The translations under genes were made by a program, and so were the position numbers. A stretch of DNA of 64,000 bases, from contig NC_030383.2 in the NCBI RefSeq assembly GCF_001625215.2, positions 64,036,949 through 64,100,948 on the forward strand, read 5' to 3'. The notes under the pieces are model-generated. The model ran no database searches. It was given only the letters and a program-made list of their open reading frames with translations, and was not told the DNA's origin. Position 1 is the first letter of the stretch; each line of letters begins with the position of its first letter. This document shows, one piece after another, positions 12,868 to 24,319 of this stretch. This DNA comes from Daucus carota subsp. sativus. Lineage: Eukaryota > Streptophyta > Magnoliopsida > Apiales > Apiaceae.

Positions 12868-14290
12868 TCAAACACGAGGACGAGGCAGGCTGACTAGAAG
12901 ATGCCCATTCCAAACACTGCATAGAACAGAAACCAATAATCAGATACTCGCTCCTTTTACGTGATGTCGAGTGTTTAAATATTTGTCGGAGACAGGGTGT
13001 GTACCTTTTTACGTAGTAATAACAAAAGTCCGCCAAGATGAAAGTTTGAACAATTTCGGTTAGCAGGACCATCGGAAGCCAAAAATATCCGCTTCCCAGC
13101 AAGTACAGATACTTTCCGGCAGTATCATAAACCTGCATTCGATAGCAAATTGACACGGATTTGATAAACATTTGAAGCAATAGTTTGAATGATCAGATTA
13201 TGATTAAGCAATGCAGATGAATTTTACCGAGATCATCCAATGGGCGGATCCCATAAATTGAGCAATGCCTAGTGCAAACACGTAATGGGTAGTAAATGGT
13301 TCAAGCACCTGTATGGCGATATTAGAGTGAGTTGATTTAGTACTGTTTATAGTTCATGGTACGAAACATATGAATGTTGTAGTGCTGCAGATGGGAACGT
13401 ACCCTTATTTTTTGCATCATCAGAAGCTGTGGCAGCACGGAAATAGACTCGAGGTACACCCAGAAAGCCCACAGAATTCGACTAAATAGGTAATGATTTG
13501 TATACGGATGCACAAGTATGCTTAGCACAACACAAGGCAACAACTGCAGACCAAATATATTGAGTAGATTCAGTTGAGACACATATGATCAGTTCGAAAC
13601 AACATTGCAGACATAGTTTGAATATCAGTAAGATTGTGTTTGAGAACATGTATTTCATTTCAAATGACATGATTTGAGGTCTCGTTTCAGTTTCTCAGTT
13701 TTATACTGGTATTTGAATGTCCTGGATTTCAAATGAAATTTAAATCCAACTTTTATTTATATCCAAACATGTCATTTGATCAAATCCAGGATTTCAAACA
13801 GGGTATAAGGTAAAACAAGAATGCAGAGTTTCCGGAAAAAGAGCAAAGGAAGGATCTTTACCACATAGGCATGGGGGAAGTTGTCTAGCTCAGCCATGTA
13901 AGTAGACTGCAGCTTAAACCTCATCATGTAAATAACCCACATTGTGAAAACAAGTGTTATCGAATCAAGAAGGGTGTGAATGTCGCCTTCCATGAAAAAA
14001 CTACAACCCAATCGTACAGCTGTGAAAATCGCGGTAAGCTCCTGAGTCTTCAGTGACAGGCCTGAGCAATTTTTTTTCGTGTTGAGCTTGTAAATCAAAA
14101 CCAGAATACCAGCAGCATGAATCGTTTCAGAGGCGATAAAGAAGTGATTATGATCCTCGATGAACATATTAAGCACCACCAATGTGGAAATCATAAAAGT
14201 TAATCCTATAATTATTTTCACCCTCGTCGGCTGCCTTCTCAGCCATACAAACCATTTATTCAACTCAGATAATTCCCTCTTTCTCCCCAT
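12868..14290 (-). CDS. ERD2-like seven-membrane-helix protein
   Basis: Five coding exons: 14290-13862, 13543-13403, 13308-13228, 13132-13005 and 12916-12868. They total 828 nt (275 aa) with GT-AG introns and closed phases. The start MGRKRELSELN matches the usual MGRK start of plant ERD2-like proteins; an upstream in-frame ATG would add six residues. Family signatures in order are IHAAGILVLIYKL, GLSLKTQELTA, YMMRFKLQSTYM, the VLPQL motif, and EIVQTFILADFCYYYVKS near the C-terminus. Seven hydrophobic segments are spread along the protein. True ERD2/KDEL receptors are about 215 residues. This longer form with a basic N-terminal extension belongs to the ERD2-like clade, whose HDEL-binding role is not established. 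It is likely in the Golgi or ER membrane (inference). The C-terminus lacks an obvious KKxx signal. Confidence 0.92.
13680..13805. repeat. Possible small foldback remnant in ERD2-like intron 1
   Basis: Motifs such as TCCTGGATTTCAAATGAAAT and an inverted partner (ATTTGATCAAATCCAGGATTTCAAAC) occur within about 120 bp, as in small MITEs. Ends and target duplication are not clear. Confidence 0.3.
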
Positions 14291-14928
14291 TATGTTATAT
14301 ACCCACACAAAAACACTCGATCACTTAAATGTGCGTGTATAAAAAAATCACCAGACAATCGGATAACCAGTCTGAGACTACGTTAAACGGGCTCAAAGCA
14401 ACGAATGCTTTGTACCTCTCCTCGCCTCCTCCAATCTGCCTCTCTGGTTAGAGAGATTTAGACAGAGAAAGGGGTCGAAGGAGAGCGAGAACCAAAGGAA
14501 TATTGCTTCAAGGGAGCGCGTAAGCTTAAGCTTTGTGTTTGATAAAAATTGTGCAAATTATCTTGGAGGATGATGAGAGTTTAAATGCAATTTTTTTTTT
14601 CTTTTTTTAGCGAAATTCATTAGAACCATACAGTTACGTGCCTGATTCTGAAATTCACTGCATGTTTTTCTGTCCTTACATTTTTTTTTCTTGCCTCTTC
14701 TCCATTCTTTCTTTTCTAACACTATTCTTGGAGGGTCCATGAGAGTATACGTCCAACGTACACATTTTAGGTCCTTTTCGAGCTATTTTTGACCAGACAT
14801 TGATTCATCAGGCCTAGGTTAATATCAGCTTGTTCAGAATTAATAGACCAGAGCTTAATTTGATTACGGTATTTTGATTTCAGAAGAGATTGGTTCAGGT
14901 TCAGCACAATCAATCCAACAAAACTTAA

Positions 14929-15323
14929 GAGCAAGTCCAATGCTAGATGCTATATATCTATTGCTATTGCTATAATATAGCACCAAAAAACACTTTTTGG
15001 TGCTAAAATAAAACTTGCACTCTAATGCTAAGTTCTATAACTAGTTTCAAATTTAACCAATTCATCAACTTTTACCTAACTTTTATATAGAACCAACTCA
15101 TTAACTTTTACATAACTCATTAACTCATTAACTAGTTTCCAATTTCTAGTTATTGATGATGTGGCAACATGGATGGATCCATCCTTGGTTTCAAATATAG
15201 AACCAAGGATGCATCTAAGCATGGATGCATCCAAATATAGCACCCCTTTGGAGTTGAGTTTTTTTACTTTTGATGCTATAATATAGCAATAGAACCAAGT
15301 ATAGCATTGCATTGGAGTTGCTC
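14929..15323. mobile_element. Tourist-like MITE
   Basis: 395 bp with termini GAGCAAGTCCAATGCTA and its inverse (TAGCATTGCATTGGAGTTGCTC), flanked by TAA at 14926-14928 and 15324-15326. A 3-bp TWA duplication and GAGCAA...TTGCTC ends fit non-autonomous PIF/Harbinger (Tourist) elements. It also has internal inverted repeats (GCTATAATATAGCA and similar). Confidence 0.75.
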
Positions 15324-15329
15324 TAATAT

Positions 15330-16011
15330 AAAACATGAGACATATTTGAATGACCATTTCTGCAGTTTAGTTAGTAAACACACAGATACAGAACATTCAA
15401 GAAATGAATGCAACTACCACAAGCTATACAATCGAGTAGCGAGTTCTGTTGCAGTATACTTATCATATTAGCTTATGGTTGTTAAAATTTAATAATTCTG
15501 GTTCTAGGAAGATAAGAAGCCTGAAAACCAAAGAGGGCTTGGCCAAGCCTAGGCCATCATCCCCTTATTCGAGGCAGAGATCTCAAATTCAAAATTTTAG
15601 GAACCATAATTGAATAATGTGGTTTGGCTTGCACGAAGCATTGCCAGGGACTAGTGAGGATGCAGTAAGGGAGATTTTCACTTAGTAATGATCTCGTCTC
15701 AATATTGAAATATAGCATAAGATCCATTTGGGGCCTTTATCTAATATGTTAACGTTTTTTATGCACAGGTTCTCAATATGATATTAGAGCCAGGTTTGAC
15801 TGAGGTCGAATTAGAATTCTTTATGAGTGCTTGGCTGTATAAGCATTATCAGGGAATGGCCAAACAAGGTCGCTTGAAAGAGTGACAAAAATTTAAAGAA
15901 CGAGTTATTAGTGATGGAACCAGAATTCTAGAGTTTTGGACAGAAATTTAAATAACGAGTTACTAATAACGAAAACGGAATTCTAAAAAATAAGTGGCCG
16001 AATTATTAAAA
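15330..16011. other. Intergenic stretch
   Basis: No gene is visible. A fragment such as 'ATATTAGAGCCAGGTTTGA' hints at an old retroelement primer-binding region, but I cannot support an element. Confidence 0.3.
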
Positions 16012-16019
16012 CTTAAACG

Positions 16020-16670
16020 TAGGGGTGAGCATAAAAATCCGAAATCCAGATTATCTGATTTTCCGATCACTAAGTCGCTAGAGACTAATTAGTCTGTTGG
16101 AGTGCTGGGGTTTATCTATTGCAGGAGTTTTTTGCAGGTTTCTGTATTATTCAGAAAATAACATATAGCCATATACTAATGCTACAGCTAGCATTTCGGA
16201 ATGTGTGCATTAGAAATATGGACTAATAAGCTGCTAAATGGGAGGGCTAAAAAACTGTTTAGATATTTATCATTGTCAATGTTCCTTACATCTTACGTAT
16301 TTAGTCTTTAAATTATAATGATGTAGAGAGGCTGATGAACACTGCCAAATTATGCTTAGTAAAATTGTTTTATCTGAAGCAGGTGAACGAAATATGTGAT
16401 TACATCTTTAAATTCATGTATAGTATGCATACTATCCAGCAGTACATGTATTTCCAGAATTTCCAAAAAATGAATGATCTTTGTATAAAAAATAATGCAT
16501 ATTTTTTTAGATTAAACATGATCCGGATAATCCGTTTTCCAATCCGATTTAAGAGGATATCCGGATATCCGGTTAAACCGGAACCGGAATGAAAATTTAA
16601 TGATCCGAAAAATCGAATATCCGATTTATAATTCATAACCAGACCGGATATCCGGTTATGCTCACCCCTA
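16020..16670. mobile_element. Short hAT-like non-autonomous element
   Basis: The termini are TAGGGGTGAGCATAA and the inverse TTATGCTCACCCCTA. Flanking 8-mers CTTAAACG (16012-16019) and CTTAAATG (16671-16678) match at seven of eight bases, as expected for a hAT target duplication. Both subterminal regions carry repeated CCGGATATCCGG/ATCCGA motifs, which may be transposase-binding repeats (inference). It encodes no transposase. Confidence 0.7.
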
Positions 16671-16679
16671 CTTAAATGG

Positions 16680-17090
16680 ATGGATTCGAAGAGGGCCTAA
16701 AACTATTTCAAGGACTATGATCTGTCCCCATGCATAGTGCATGTGCTCCCCTTTGGGTAGCATCAAAGCATGATATTATCCGATTAGAATTAATCTTTGT
16801 TATATTCGAATACGCATGGTATTAAATTACTCTTTTCTTGGTTTTGACCATCTACTCATTCGGAAGGTCTCTCTAGGTGCAATGAATTAATGTTTAAGTT
16901 TATTAGAGTTGGAAGATTCAGCAAACTCTTATGTGTACTAGTAATTTTTTAAAGCCTCAATATAATAAGTATAAATTATCCTTCCTCTCCTTTTTTTCCT
17001 CTCGTTTTCAATAGCCTAGAAGAATAACAGCGTAGAAATTTCATGATGACAGTTAAAAAGAAATCAATCAATCATCAATCAATCAATCAT
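16680..17090. other. Intergenic stretch with an ATCAATC repeat
   Basis: No gene is visible. The end (about 17060-17095) has a short AATCAATC tandem followed by a TA run at the left edge of the Helitron block. Confidence 0.4.
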
Positions 17091-17097
17091 CAATATA

Positions 17098-18396
17098 TAT
17101 ATATAAAGGAGGATGCGGGCGCCTCTAGAATTGCTCGATTCAGTCTTCTGATTTTTCTTAAATTTCGGAGAAAAATATAGTTATAATTCAAAAAAATAAG
17201 GTTCAAGAATTCTAAGAGTAATACAAGTGTTTTATTTAAGAATAATACAAGTGATTTATTTATCCTATTCTAAAGATAATACCCTACCATCTAAAAAAAG
17301 AATCATAAAGATAATAGAATTCTTATTTTTAACTAATATATAAAGGAGGATGCGGGCGCCTCTAGAATTGTTCGATTCAGTCTTCTAATTTTTCTTGAAT
17401 TTCGGAGAGAAAATATAATTATAATTCAAAAAATCATGTTCAAGAATTCTAAAGGTAATACAATTCTTTTCTTATTAGATTTCCCTATTTGCAGCAATAT
17501 ATACTCAACGATGCAGCAGTCCATAACTCAGATCAACCAATCTGACTAAACAAATCAGAAACAAAGGATTGCACCAGGCAAATATACATGAACGGTAGCC
17601 AATGACCCTGCATCTGAGACATGGCAAAGGAAACGAGACTAACTAATCAGACAGAAGCTTATTTAGCAATCATAAAAGAGTAGGATTCTATTTATTCAAA
17701 ATAATAATTATAGAACAAATATAATTAAAAAATATAATTCAAATTTTCAAAAGTTATAAAATTTACTTCCTCCGTCCCAATGAATTGTATACGTTACTTT
17801 TTGGCATGCTTTTTAAAACTCTTTTAAATAGTTACACAGTATATATTTAAAATTTTCGTTTCTGAATAAAAATTTGATGTTTAAACTTTTATTCATAAAA
17901 AGAAAAAAAAAATTATGCAACTATATTTATCGGAGCCTAGAAATGCGTGCAAACAGTGAACCTATACATCCCATTAGGACAGAGGGAGTATAATATTATT
18001 TTATTAATTTTTTCAAATTATATATCTAAAAAATAAAAACCAACATCTTCCAGAATCTCAAATTATCTAAACAAGTTCATAGCGCTAAACTCACGTCGTT
18101 CCATAATGATCAATAAGATAGCATCTCTATCATGAAAACATCTTTGAGATGTTCGCAACCCCATTCAAATAGTATGCATGAACTTAAAACAAATCTGAAT
18201 AATAATTCAATTTAGTCTTATAATTTTCTTGAATTTCGAATAGATACAAAATTATAATTCAAAAAATCAAGTTCAAGGATCTTACAATAAGAATAATTAA
18301 CAAATAAATATGATATATAAAATAAGAATCATATATTGATTTTATGATAATGTAAATGATTCTTGATGTGTTTGACGGGCACGGGAGGCAGCCCAA
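17098..18396. mobile_element. Helitron-like copy A, rearranged
   Basis: Begins TATATAAAGGAGGATGCGGG CGCCTCTAG. The same start recurs 240 bp later (about 17338), so the 5' segment is tandemly duplicated. It contains the internal block around 18070-18190 (AGCGCTAAACTCACGTCGTT onward) shared with copies at about 20490 and 27480. The 3' repeat array is entered at about 18340 (GATTCTTGATGTGTTTGACGG) but breaks off within one unit near 18396. It is interrupted by a Stowaway MITE (17766-17988). Helitron assignment rests on similarity to copies C and D, which have hairpin-CTAG ends. Confidence 0.5.
17766..17988. mobile_element. Stowaway-like MITE nested in Helitron copy A
   Basis: The left end is CTTCCTCCGTCCCAATG, and the right end has the inverse form (ATTAGGACAGAGGGAG). 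TA flanks lie at 17764-17765 and 17989-17990. It is 223 bp and non-coding. Confidence 0.75.
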
Positions 18397-19160
18397 ACTA
18401 ATTCAAAAAATGAGTTCAAGAATTCTAAAGGTAATACAATTCATTTATTATTGGATTCTAAACATAATACAATTCTTCTTCTTATTTAGAATTCTAAGAG
18501 AAATATTATTTATATTTGAGAATTATAAAATAATACAATTTTTATTTTCAATTTAATCTTATAATTTTCTTAAATTTATCCGAAAACTGATCAGAAGAGA
18601 TTTATCCAGAAACTCATTGGAAGAGTGCAGGACATGCTCAATGGATTACCTAACAGAATTGCAAGATGTTTTTAGGTCCAGGATAATTTTTCTTTTAGTT
18701 TTATCTTTGATTGTTTAAGCGCACTCTGTCTTTTCCAAAATTTCTACAAATCCCTGATTTCGACACCGCATGAATTCTACTAAATTGAATCCGCAGATGT
18801 CAGGAGCTTAGTGTGTTTGCGTTTATATGTTCTGTGATGTTTATTTATGTAGCCGTTCGAGGCTATAGTAATTAGTACCTATGATTTTTCATAACTCCTC
18901 GCCGGCTGGCCAAAAGGTTATCAAAAGTGCCTTTTAGAGTAAAAGAAGTTACACCTTAAATTTGTCCTGATGATCAAACGGCTTGCGGCCACTATTGCCA
19001 ATAATTAATCTCAAATCATGGGGATGCTGTGATTTCATTGATCATCAAAGTTCAAACCATGTTTTGAGTTCTTTAACATGTTTTCTTTTTACAATTAAAA
19101 GAATACGTTCATGTCAGGTTCGGTCTTTTTTGTATTATTATTTTGGTGAATTTATTGTAA
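18397..19160. other. Helitron debris and unrelated spacer
   Basis: 18397-18600 repeats 5'-type Helitron modules (GTTCAAGAATTCTAAAGGTA, CTTATAATTTTCTTAAATTT). From about 18600 to 19160 the sequence is unrelated and less AT-rich; I recognise no gene there. Confidence 0.4.
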
Positions 19161-19162
19161 AG

Positions 19163-19969
19163 AATATAAAGGAGGATGCGAAAGGCGCCTCCTTCGTTTA
19201 ATTTTCATAATTTTTTGAGAGAAAATAAATAAAATACCAAAAAATAGTAGTCGCAAAAGAGATATAACTCTAAGTAGTTAAGAAATAGGAATCCGAATAA
19301 AAATATAATAGCTAAAATTTGTGAAATTCTAAGTAGTTAACAAATAGTAATCTTAAAAGAAAAGAGAGATAATTCAAAACAATTAAAAAATAAAACCTAT
19401 GAAAATAGATATATTTATCCAATTATAATTATAATTTTATCATAATGTAAATGATTCTTAATTAGTATTGTGTTTGAGGGGAGGGCGGCCCAAATTAATT
19501 TTAACCTAAATAATAATGAATTTTCTATTAGTATTATGTTTGACGGGAAAGCGGCTAAAATAAATTTTTTATCTAAGTTATAATATATTTTTTTTATTAA
19601 AACGGGACCACAACTTATAATAATTTTTACCAATTATAATCTTTAATTTTATCATAATTATAATAATTTTTATCAGTATTGTGTTTGACAAGAGAGAGGC
19701 TCCAACTAATTTTGATCTAAATTATAATATTTAATTTTATCATAAAAATAATAATTATGGATTAATATTGTCTTTGACGGGAGGGCGGTTCGAACTAATT
19801 TTATTATTAGTATTGTGTTTGACAGGATGACCACTTAAACAAATTTTTATACTAATCATAATATTTTTTTCATTAGTGATATGTTTAATCGAAAGATGAA
19901 TCAAAATAATTTTTATGCTATTATAATACTAATTCGTATCAAAATTTATAACGCCGCTGCGAAGCGCGG
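19163..19969. mobile_element. Helitron-like copy B with 3' repeat array
   Basis: Starts TATAAAGGAGGATGCG with a short hairpin (GGAGG...CCTCC). From about 19430 it consists of about seven units of a ~70-75-bp repeat carrying TATTAGTATTGTGTTTGACG and GGGAGGGCGG-type cores. It ends CGCCGCTGCGAAGCGCGG and runs straight into the 5' segment of copy C without the CTAG terminus. Confidence 0.5.
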
Positions 19970-21608
19970 GCGCCTCTAGAATTGTTCGATTCAGTCTTCT
20001 GATTTTTCTTAAATTTTGGATAGAAAATATAGTTATAATTCAAAAAATCAGATTCAAGAATCTAAAAGTAATACAACTCTTTTCTTATCGAATTCTAAAG
20101 AATATACAATTCTTTTCTTATTTACAAATATTAAAAGCAATAGGATTACCAGCAATTATTGATAAAATACAATTTATATTTAAAATTTGTAATGTAAGTT
20201 AATACAATTTTTATTTTCGATTAGCTCATCATCACCATCTTGAACGATCACATAGTGATTATCACCAACTTAATTGTATTGCTTGCAACAAAAAAAATAA
20301 GCAAGGATGGCACTGTGTTTTATTTATTCAAAATAACAATTATTGAACAAATATAATTTTAAAATACAATTCTTATTTTCAAAAGTTATAAAATTTATAA
20401 TCTTATTATATTATTTTTTTCCAAATTATATATCTAAAAAATAAAAACCAACATATTCCAGAATCTCAAATTGTCTAAACAGGTTTGTAGCGCTAAACTC
20501 ACGTCGTGTTCCATAATGGTCAAGAAAATAGCATCTCTATATGAAAACAACTTTAAGATCTTCACAACCTTATAGTATGACAGTTCTTTTTTTGTCGGTT
20601 TCTAAAAAAATAAAATTATTTTCTTATAATTTTCTTAAATTTCGGATTGAAAATATGATTATAATTTAAAAAATCAGGTTCAAGGATTCCAAAAATTAAT
20701 ACAATTGTTTACTTTTTGGATTCTAAAGATAATACAATTCTCTTCTTATTTAGGAATCCTAAAAAGGAATAGATTTATATTTATTTAAACTAACAATCCT
20801 AGCTAAATTACAATTTATATTTAAGATTTGTAATGTAATACGCACAATTTTTATTTTCGATTTACTCTTATAATTTTCTTAAATTTAGAGTAGAAAATAA
20901 AGGATTGTAAAGATAATAATCATTAAAAATTAATAGCAAAAAAATTAGAACCATAAAAGAATAATAATTTTTAACTAAAAAATAGGAATCATAAAATAAT
21001 TAATAAATTAAAATAGGATATATAAAATAGAAATCATATATTGATTTTATGATAATGTAAATGATTTTTGATTAGTATTGTGTTTGACGACCACGGGAGG
21101 CGGCCTAAACTAATTTTTATCTAAATAATAATAATTTTTCTATTAGTATTATGTTTGACGGGAAAGTGACTAAAATAATTTTTTATCAATGTTATAATAT
21201 ATTTTCTTATTAAAACGGGACCACGGTTCAAAATAATTTATATCCAATTATAATCTTTAATTTTATCATAATTAGAATAAGTTTTATTAGTATTGTGTTT
21301 GACAAGAGAGCGACTCAAACTAATTTTGATCTAAATTATACTGTAATATTTAATTTTATCATAAAAAAAAATTATGGATTAATATTGTCTTTGACGGGAG
21401 GGCGGTTCGAACTAATTTTATTATTAGTATTGTGTTTGACAGGATGACAACTTAAAAATAATTTTATACTAATAATAATTTTTTTATTAGTGATATGTTT
21501 AACCGGAAGATGACTCAAAATAATTTTTTATACTGTTATAATATTAATTCGTATCAAAATTTATAGAGAATTTATAACGCCGCCGCGAAGCGCGGCTTTA
21601 TTAACTAG
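19970..21608. mobile_element. Helitron-like copy C
   Basis: The left end is GCGCCTCTAGAATTGTTCG fused to the tail of copy B. The internal block is shared with copies A and D (about 20490-20570). A 3' array of GTATTGTGTTTGACG units runs from about 21050 to 21540. The hairpin GCCGCG-AAG-CGCGGC sits at 21582-21596, followed eight bases later by CTAG at 21605-21608 and then T. A GC-rich hairpin just before CTRR, with insertion ahead of T, is the Helitron 3' signature. No Rep/helicase frame is present, so it is non-autonomous. Confidence 0.6.
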
Positions 21609-21947
21609 TATATATATATAAAGGAAGATGCGGGCGTGTCTAGAATTGTTCGATTCAGTCTTCTGAATTTTCTTAAATTTCGGATAGAAAATATAGTTAT
21701 AATTCAAAAAATCAGGTTCAAGAATTCTAAAGGTAATACAATTCTTTTCTTATTGAATTTTAAAGATGATACAATTCTTTTCTTTTTTATTTAGTATTTG
21801 TTATTGAATTCTAAAAATGATACAATTCTTTTCTTATTTAGTAATCCTAAAAGAAATAGGATTATATTTAAAAAATCAGGTTCAAGGATTCCAAGCGTCC
21901 ATATAATTTTTTTCTTTTTGGATTCCAAAAGTAATACAATTCTTTTA

Positions 21948-23532
21948 TTATTTTTTTTTTGACGAACAATTAATTTTATTAACTTTCAGAATCAACGTTT
22001 AAAGCTACATCCACACCAATAGGAACAGACATCCTATCGAAAACTCGACCTGGAAATGAATATGACACTCTAGCTAACTCATGAGCTGACATATTAGCAG
22101 ATCGTTTAATAAAACACAGAGATACTGTGAATAACTCCTGGAACATGTTGCGACAGTCCATGACAACACGTCCAAATGGAGACAGCATAGGCACCTTACT
22201 TCGGATTGCTTGGATGGACACCAGAGAGTCTGATTCCACTATCACGTTCCTCCAGCCTGTGTCCTTGATCCAGCTAAGTGCTTCTTTAATGGCCATGACT
22301 TCTGCCATCGCCGGGGAGACCACTCCCTGCATACAAACAGATTTTGCTTGAATCAAGTCACCCTTGTCATCTCTGGCTACTAACCCCATTCCAGAAGCAT
22401 TAAACTCCTTAAATATCGCTGCGTCCACTGATACCTTGATTTGTGACTTCTGTGGCTTTGCCCAAACGGAATCTCCATCCCCTTCGCTCAAATAAGGAAC
22501 GGAAACACTGATTTTGCTGCGCTGGGCCATGCTCCATTGTACAAGGTACTGCTTAGCGTTAGCTATCACGACATAAACACGAGTATACTGCTGATTCCAG
22601 ACTAGATTATTTCTTGCCTTCCAGATTGACCAACAAACTGTAGCAACCTCTGCCCGTTTCTCATTATCACAAGCCTGCAACACTCGCCCCCACCATTGGT
22701 ACAGATCCTCCCCGTAGATCCACTGGATGCCCGGAATAACCATTTGCCAGCATTGAGCAGCTAACGGACACTGCACGAGGCTATGACAAATTGTTTCTTC
22801 CTCAGATTTGCACACAGGACACACCCTATCGACTGGAACATGTTTCTGATGCAACATTACCATGGTTGGAAGAGAGCCTGTTAATGATCTCCAGACCATA
22901 TTTAAAACTTTTGGGGGCGCTTTAATCCGCCAAAACTTCCGCCAGAAACTGTTACTATCCTCTTGACGCCACAGTTCCTTCTGGCTTTGAATGAGTCTGT
23001 AAGCGCTACGAACTGTGTAAATTCCCGAGTTTTCATTGCTCCAGAACACATTATCCTGACCATCCCCGTCTGCTAACTGAATATTTCTAATGCACTGCTG
23101 GTCTCTTTCGTTAAACAAATCCCTTAGAATATCCTCATCCCATCCTCGATGATCGACCGCCATTAGAGAGCAAACTTTATTCTGATCTAGCGTTGGAGAA
23201 GAAGAAGTAATAAACGGGTTGTCATCTAAAAGCCAAGGCTGCCCGATTATGTTTATTGATTCCCCAGACCCCACTCTCCATCGCATGCCAGCAAGAATAA
23301 CACTCTTCGCCTCCCAAATACTCCGCCAAATGTAGCTTGGGTTATTACCTAATTGAGCATCAACAAAAGATTTTCCTGGAAAGTACCTGGCTGCATAAAC
23401 TTTTGTTACGAGACTATCCGGATTAGTTAAGAACCTCCAGGCCTGCTTACCTAACATGGCTAGGTTGAAGTCTCTGAAATCTCGAAACCCCATGCCTCCC
23501 ATTGACTTATGCTGACTAAGCCTTGGCCAGCA
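21948..23532 (-). mobile_element. 5'-truncated L1-type LINE with poly(A)
   Basis: Minus-strand element. A T-run on the plus strand at 21948-21960 is the poly(A) tail, with an AATAAA-like signal just upstream and only about 20 nt of 3' UTR. The 5' break near 23532 falls in the reverse-transcriptase C-terminal region, in frame upstream of the first ATG (CWPRLSQHKSMGGMGFRD). Host Helitron motifs resume on both sides. Compared with the other copies, about 45 bp of host module is missing at the insertion, and I saw no clear target duplication. Confidence 0.85.
21979..23502 (-). CDS. LINE ORF2 C-terminal part: zf-RVT and RNase H
   Basis: Open frame of 507 residues from the first ATG, with no internal stop. 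The actual LINE frame continues upstream to the break at about 23532. Order of parts: the end of the reverse-transcriptase region with GGMGFRDFRDFNLAMLGKQA (1-20); a zinc-finger-like RVT-associated domain with C228, C231, H240 and C245; and a type I RNase H domain at about 355-480 with D360, E401, D425 and H474 as candidate catalytic residues. Plant L1-like elements carry this order. The endonuclease and RT catalytic parts are missing, so the fragment cannot move by itself. The undamaged frame suggests a fairly recent insertion (inference). Confidence 0.9.
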   Translation of the reverse strand: MGGMGFRDFRDFNLAMLGKQAWRFLTNPDSLVTKVYAARYFPGKSFVDAQLGNNPSYIWRSIWEAKSVILAGMRWRVGSGESINIIGQPWLLDDNPFITSSSPTLDQNKVCSLMAVDHRGWDEDILRDLFNERDQQCIRNIQLADGDGQDNVFWSNENSGIYTVRSAYRLIQSQKELWRQEDSNSFWRKFWRIKAPPKVLNMVWRSLTGSLPTMVMLHQKHVPVDRVCPVCKSEEETICHSLVQCPLAAQCWQMVIPGIQWIYGEDLYQWWGRVLQACDNEKRAEVATVCWSIWKARNNLVWNQQYTRVYVVIANAKQYLVQWSMAQRSKISVSVPYLSEGDGDSVWAKPQKSQIKVSVDAAIFKEFNASGMGLVARDDKGDLIQAKSVCMQGVVSPAMAEVMAIKEALSWIKDTGWRNVIVESDSLVSIQAIRSKVPMLSPFGRVVMDCRNMFQELFTVSLCFIKRSANMSAHELARVSYSFPGRVFDRMSVPIGVDVALNVDSES

Positions 23533-24262
23533 ACTAACAATAATAGATAAATTATAATTTATATTTAAGATTTTTGGATTCTAAACGTAATACAATTTTT
23601 TTATTATTTAGGAATACTAAAAGGAGTAGGATTATATTTATTCAAACTAACAATAATAGGTAAAATATAATTTATATTTAATATTTTTAAGATAATATGT
23701 ACAATTCTTATTTTCTATAAGATATATCGAAGATATATTCGAAATTTATATTATAAAATTTTATTTTTGATAAGATATATAGAAGAATAATCTAATACTC
23801 AACTATGTTTAAGAGTCTAAATAGTAGACACAAATAATAAATTAGAGAACATGATATGTTCGAATCATAAAATTTATTAACTCAACGTGTCTAGAATTAT
23901 TGAATTTAGTCTTATCATTTTCTTAATTAAATTTCAAATTGAAAATAAAATTATAACTTAAAAATCAGGTTGAAAAATACAATTATTATTTTCAAAAGTT
24001 ATAAAACTTATAGTCTTATTTTATTAAAAAATTTCAAATCATATATCTAACAAATAATAGTCTTAAATTTTGAATGAAAAATAAAATTAAAAATAAGGTT
24101 CAAGGGTCGCAAAGTAAATACAATTCTTTTTCTTATTCAAGATTCGTAAAAAGAGTATGATTTCATTTATTCAATATAACAATCATTGAAAAAATACAAT
24201 AAAAACATAATTCTTATTTTCGAAAGTTATAAAATTATAGTCTTATTTTATTAATTCTATTC

Positions 24263-24269
<7 letters not shown>

Positions 24270-24316
<47 letters not shown>
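24270..24316. repeat. (TA)n microsatellite, left side
   Basis: About 23 TA units directly abutting the left end of the 2.8-kb inverted-repeat element. Confidence 0.9.
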
Positions 24317-24319
<3 letters not shown>
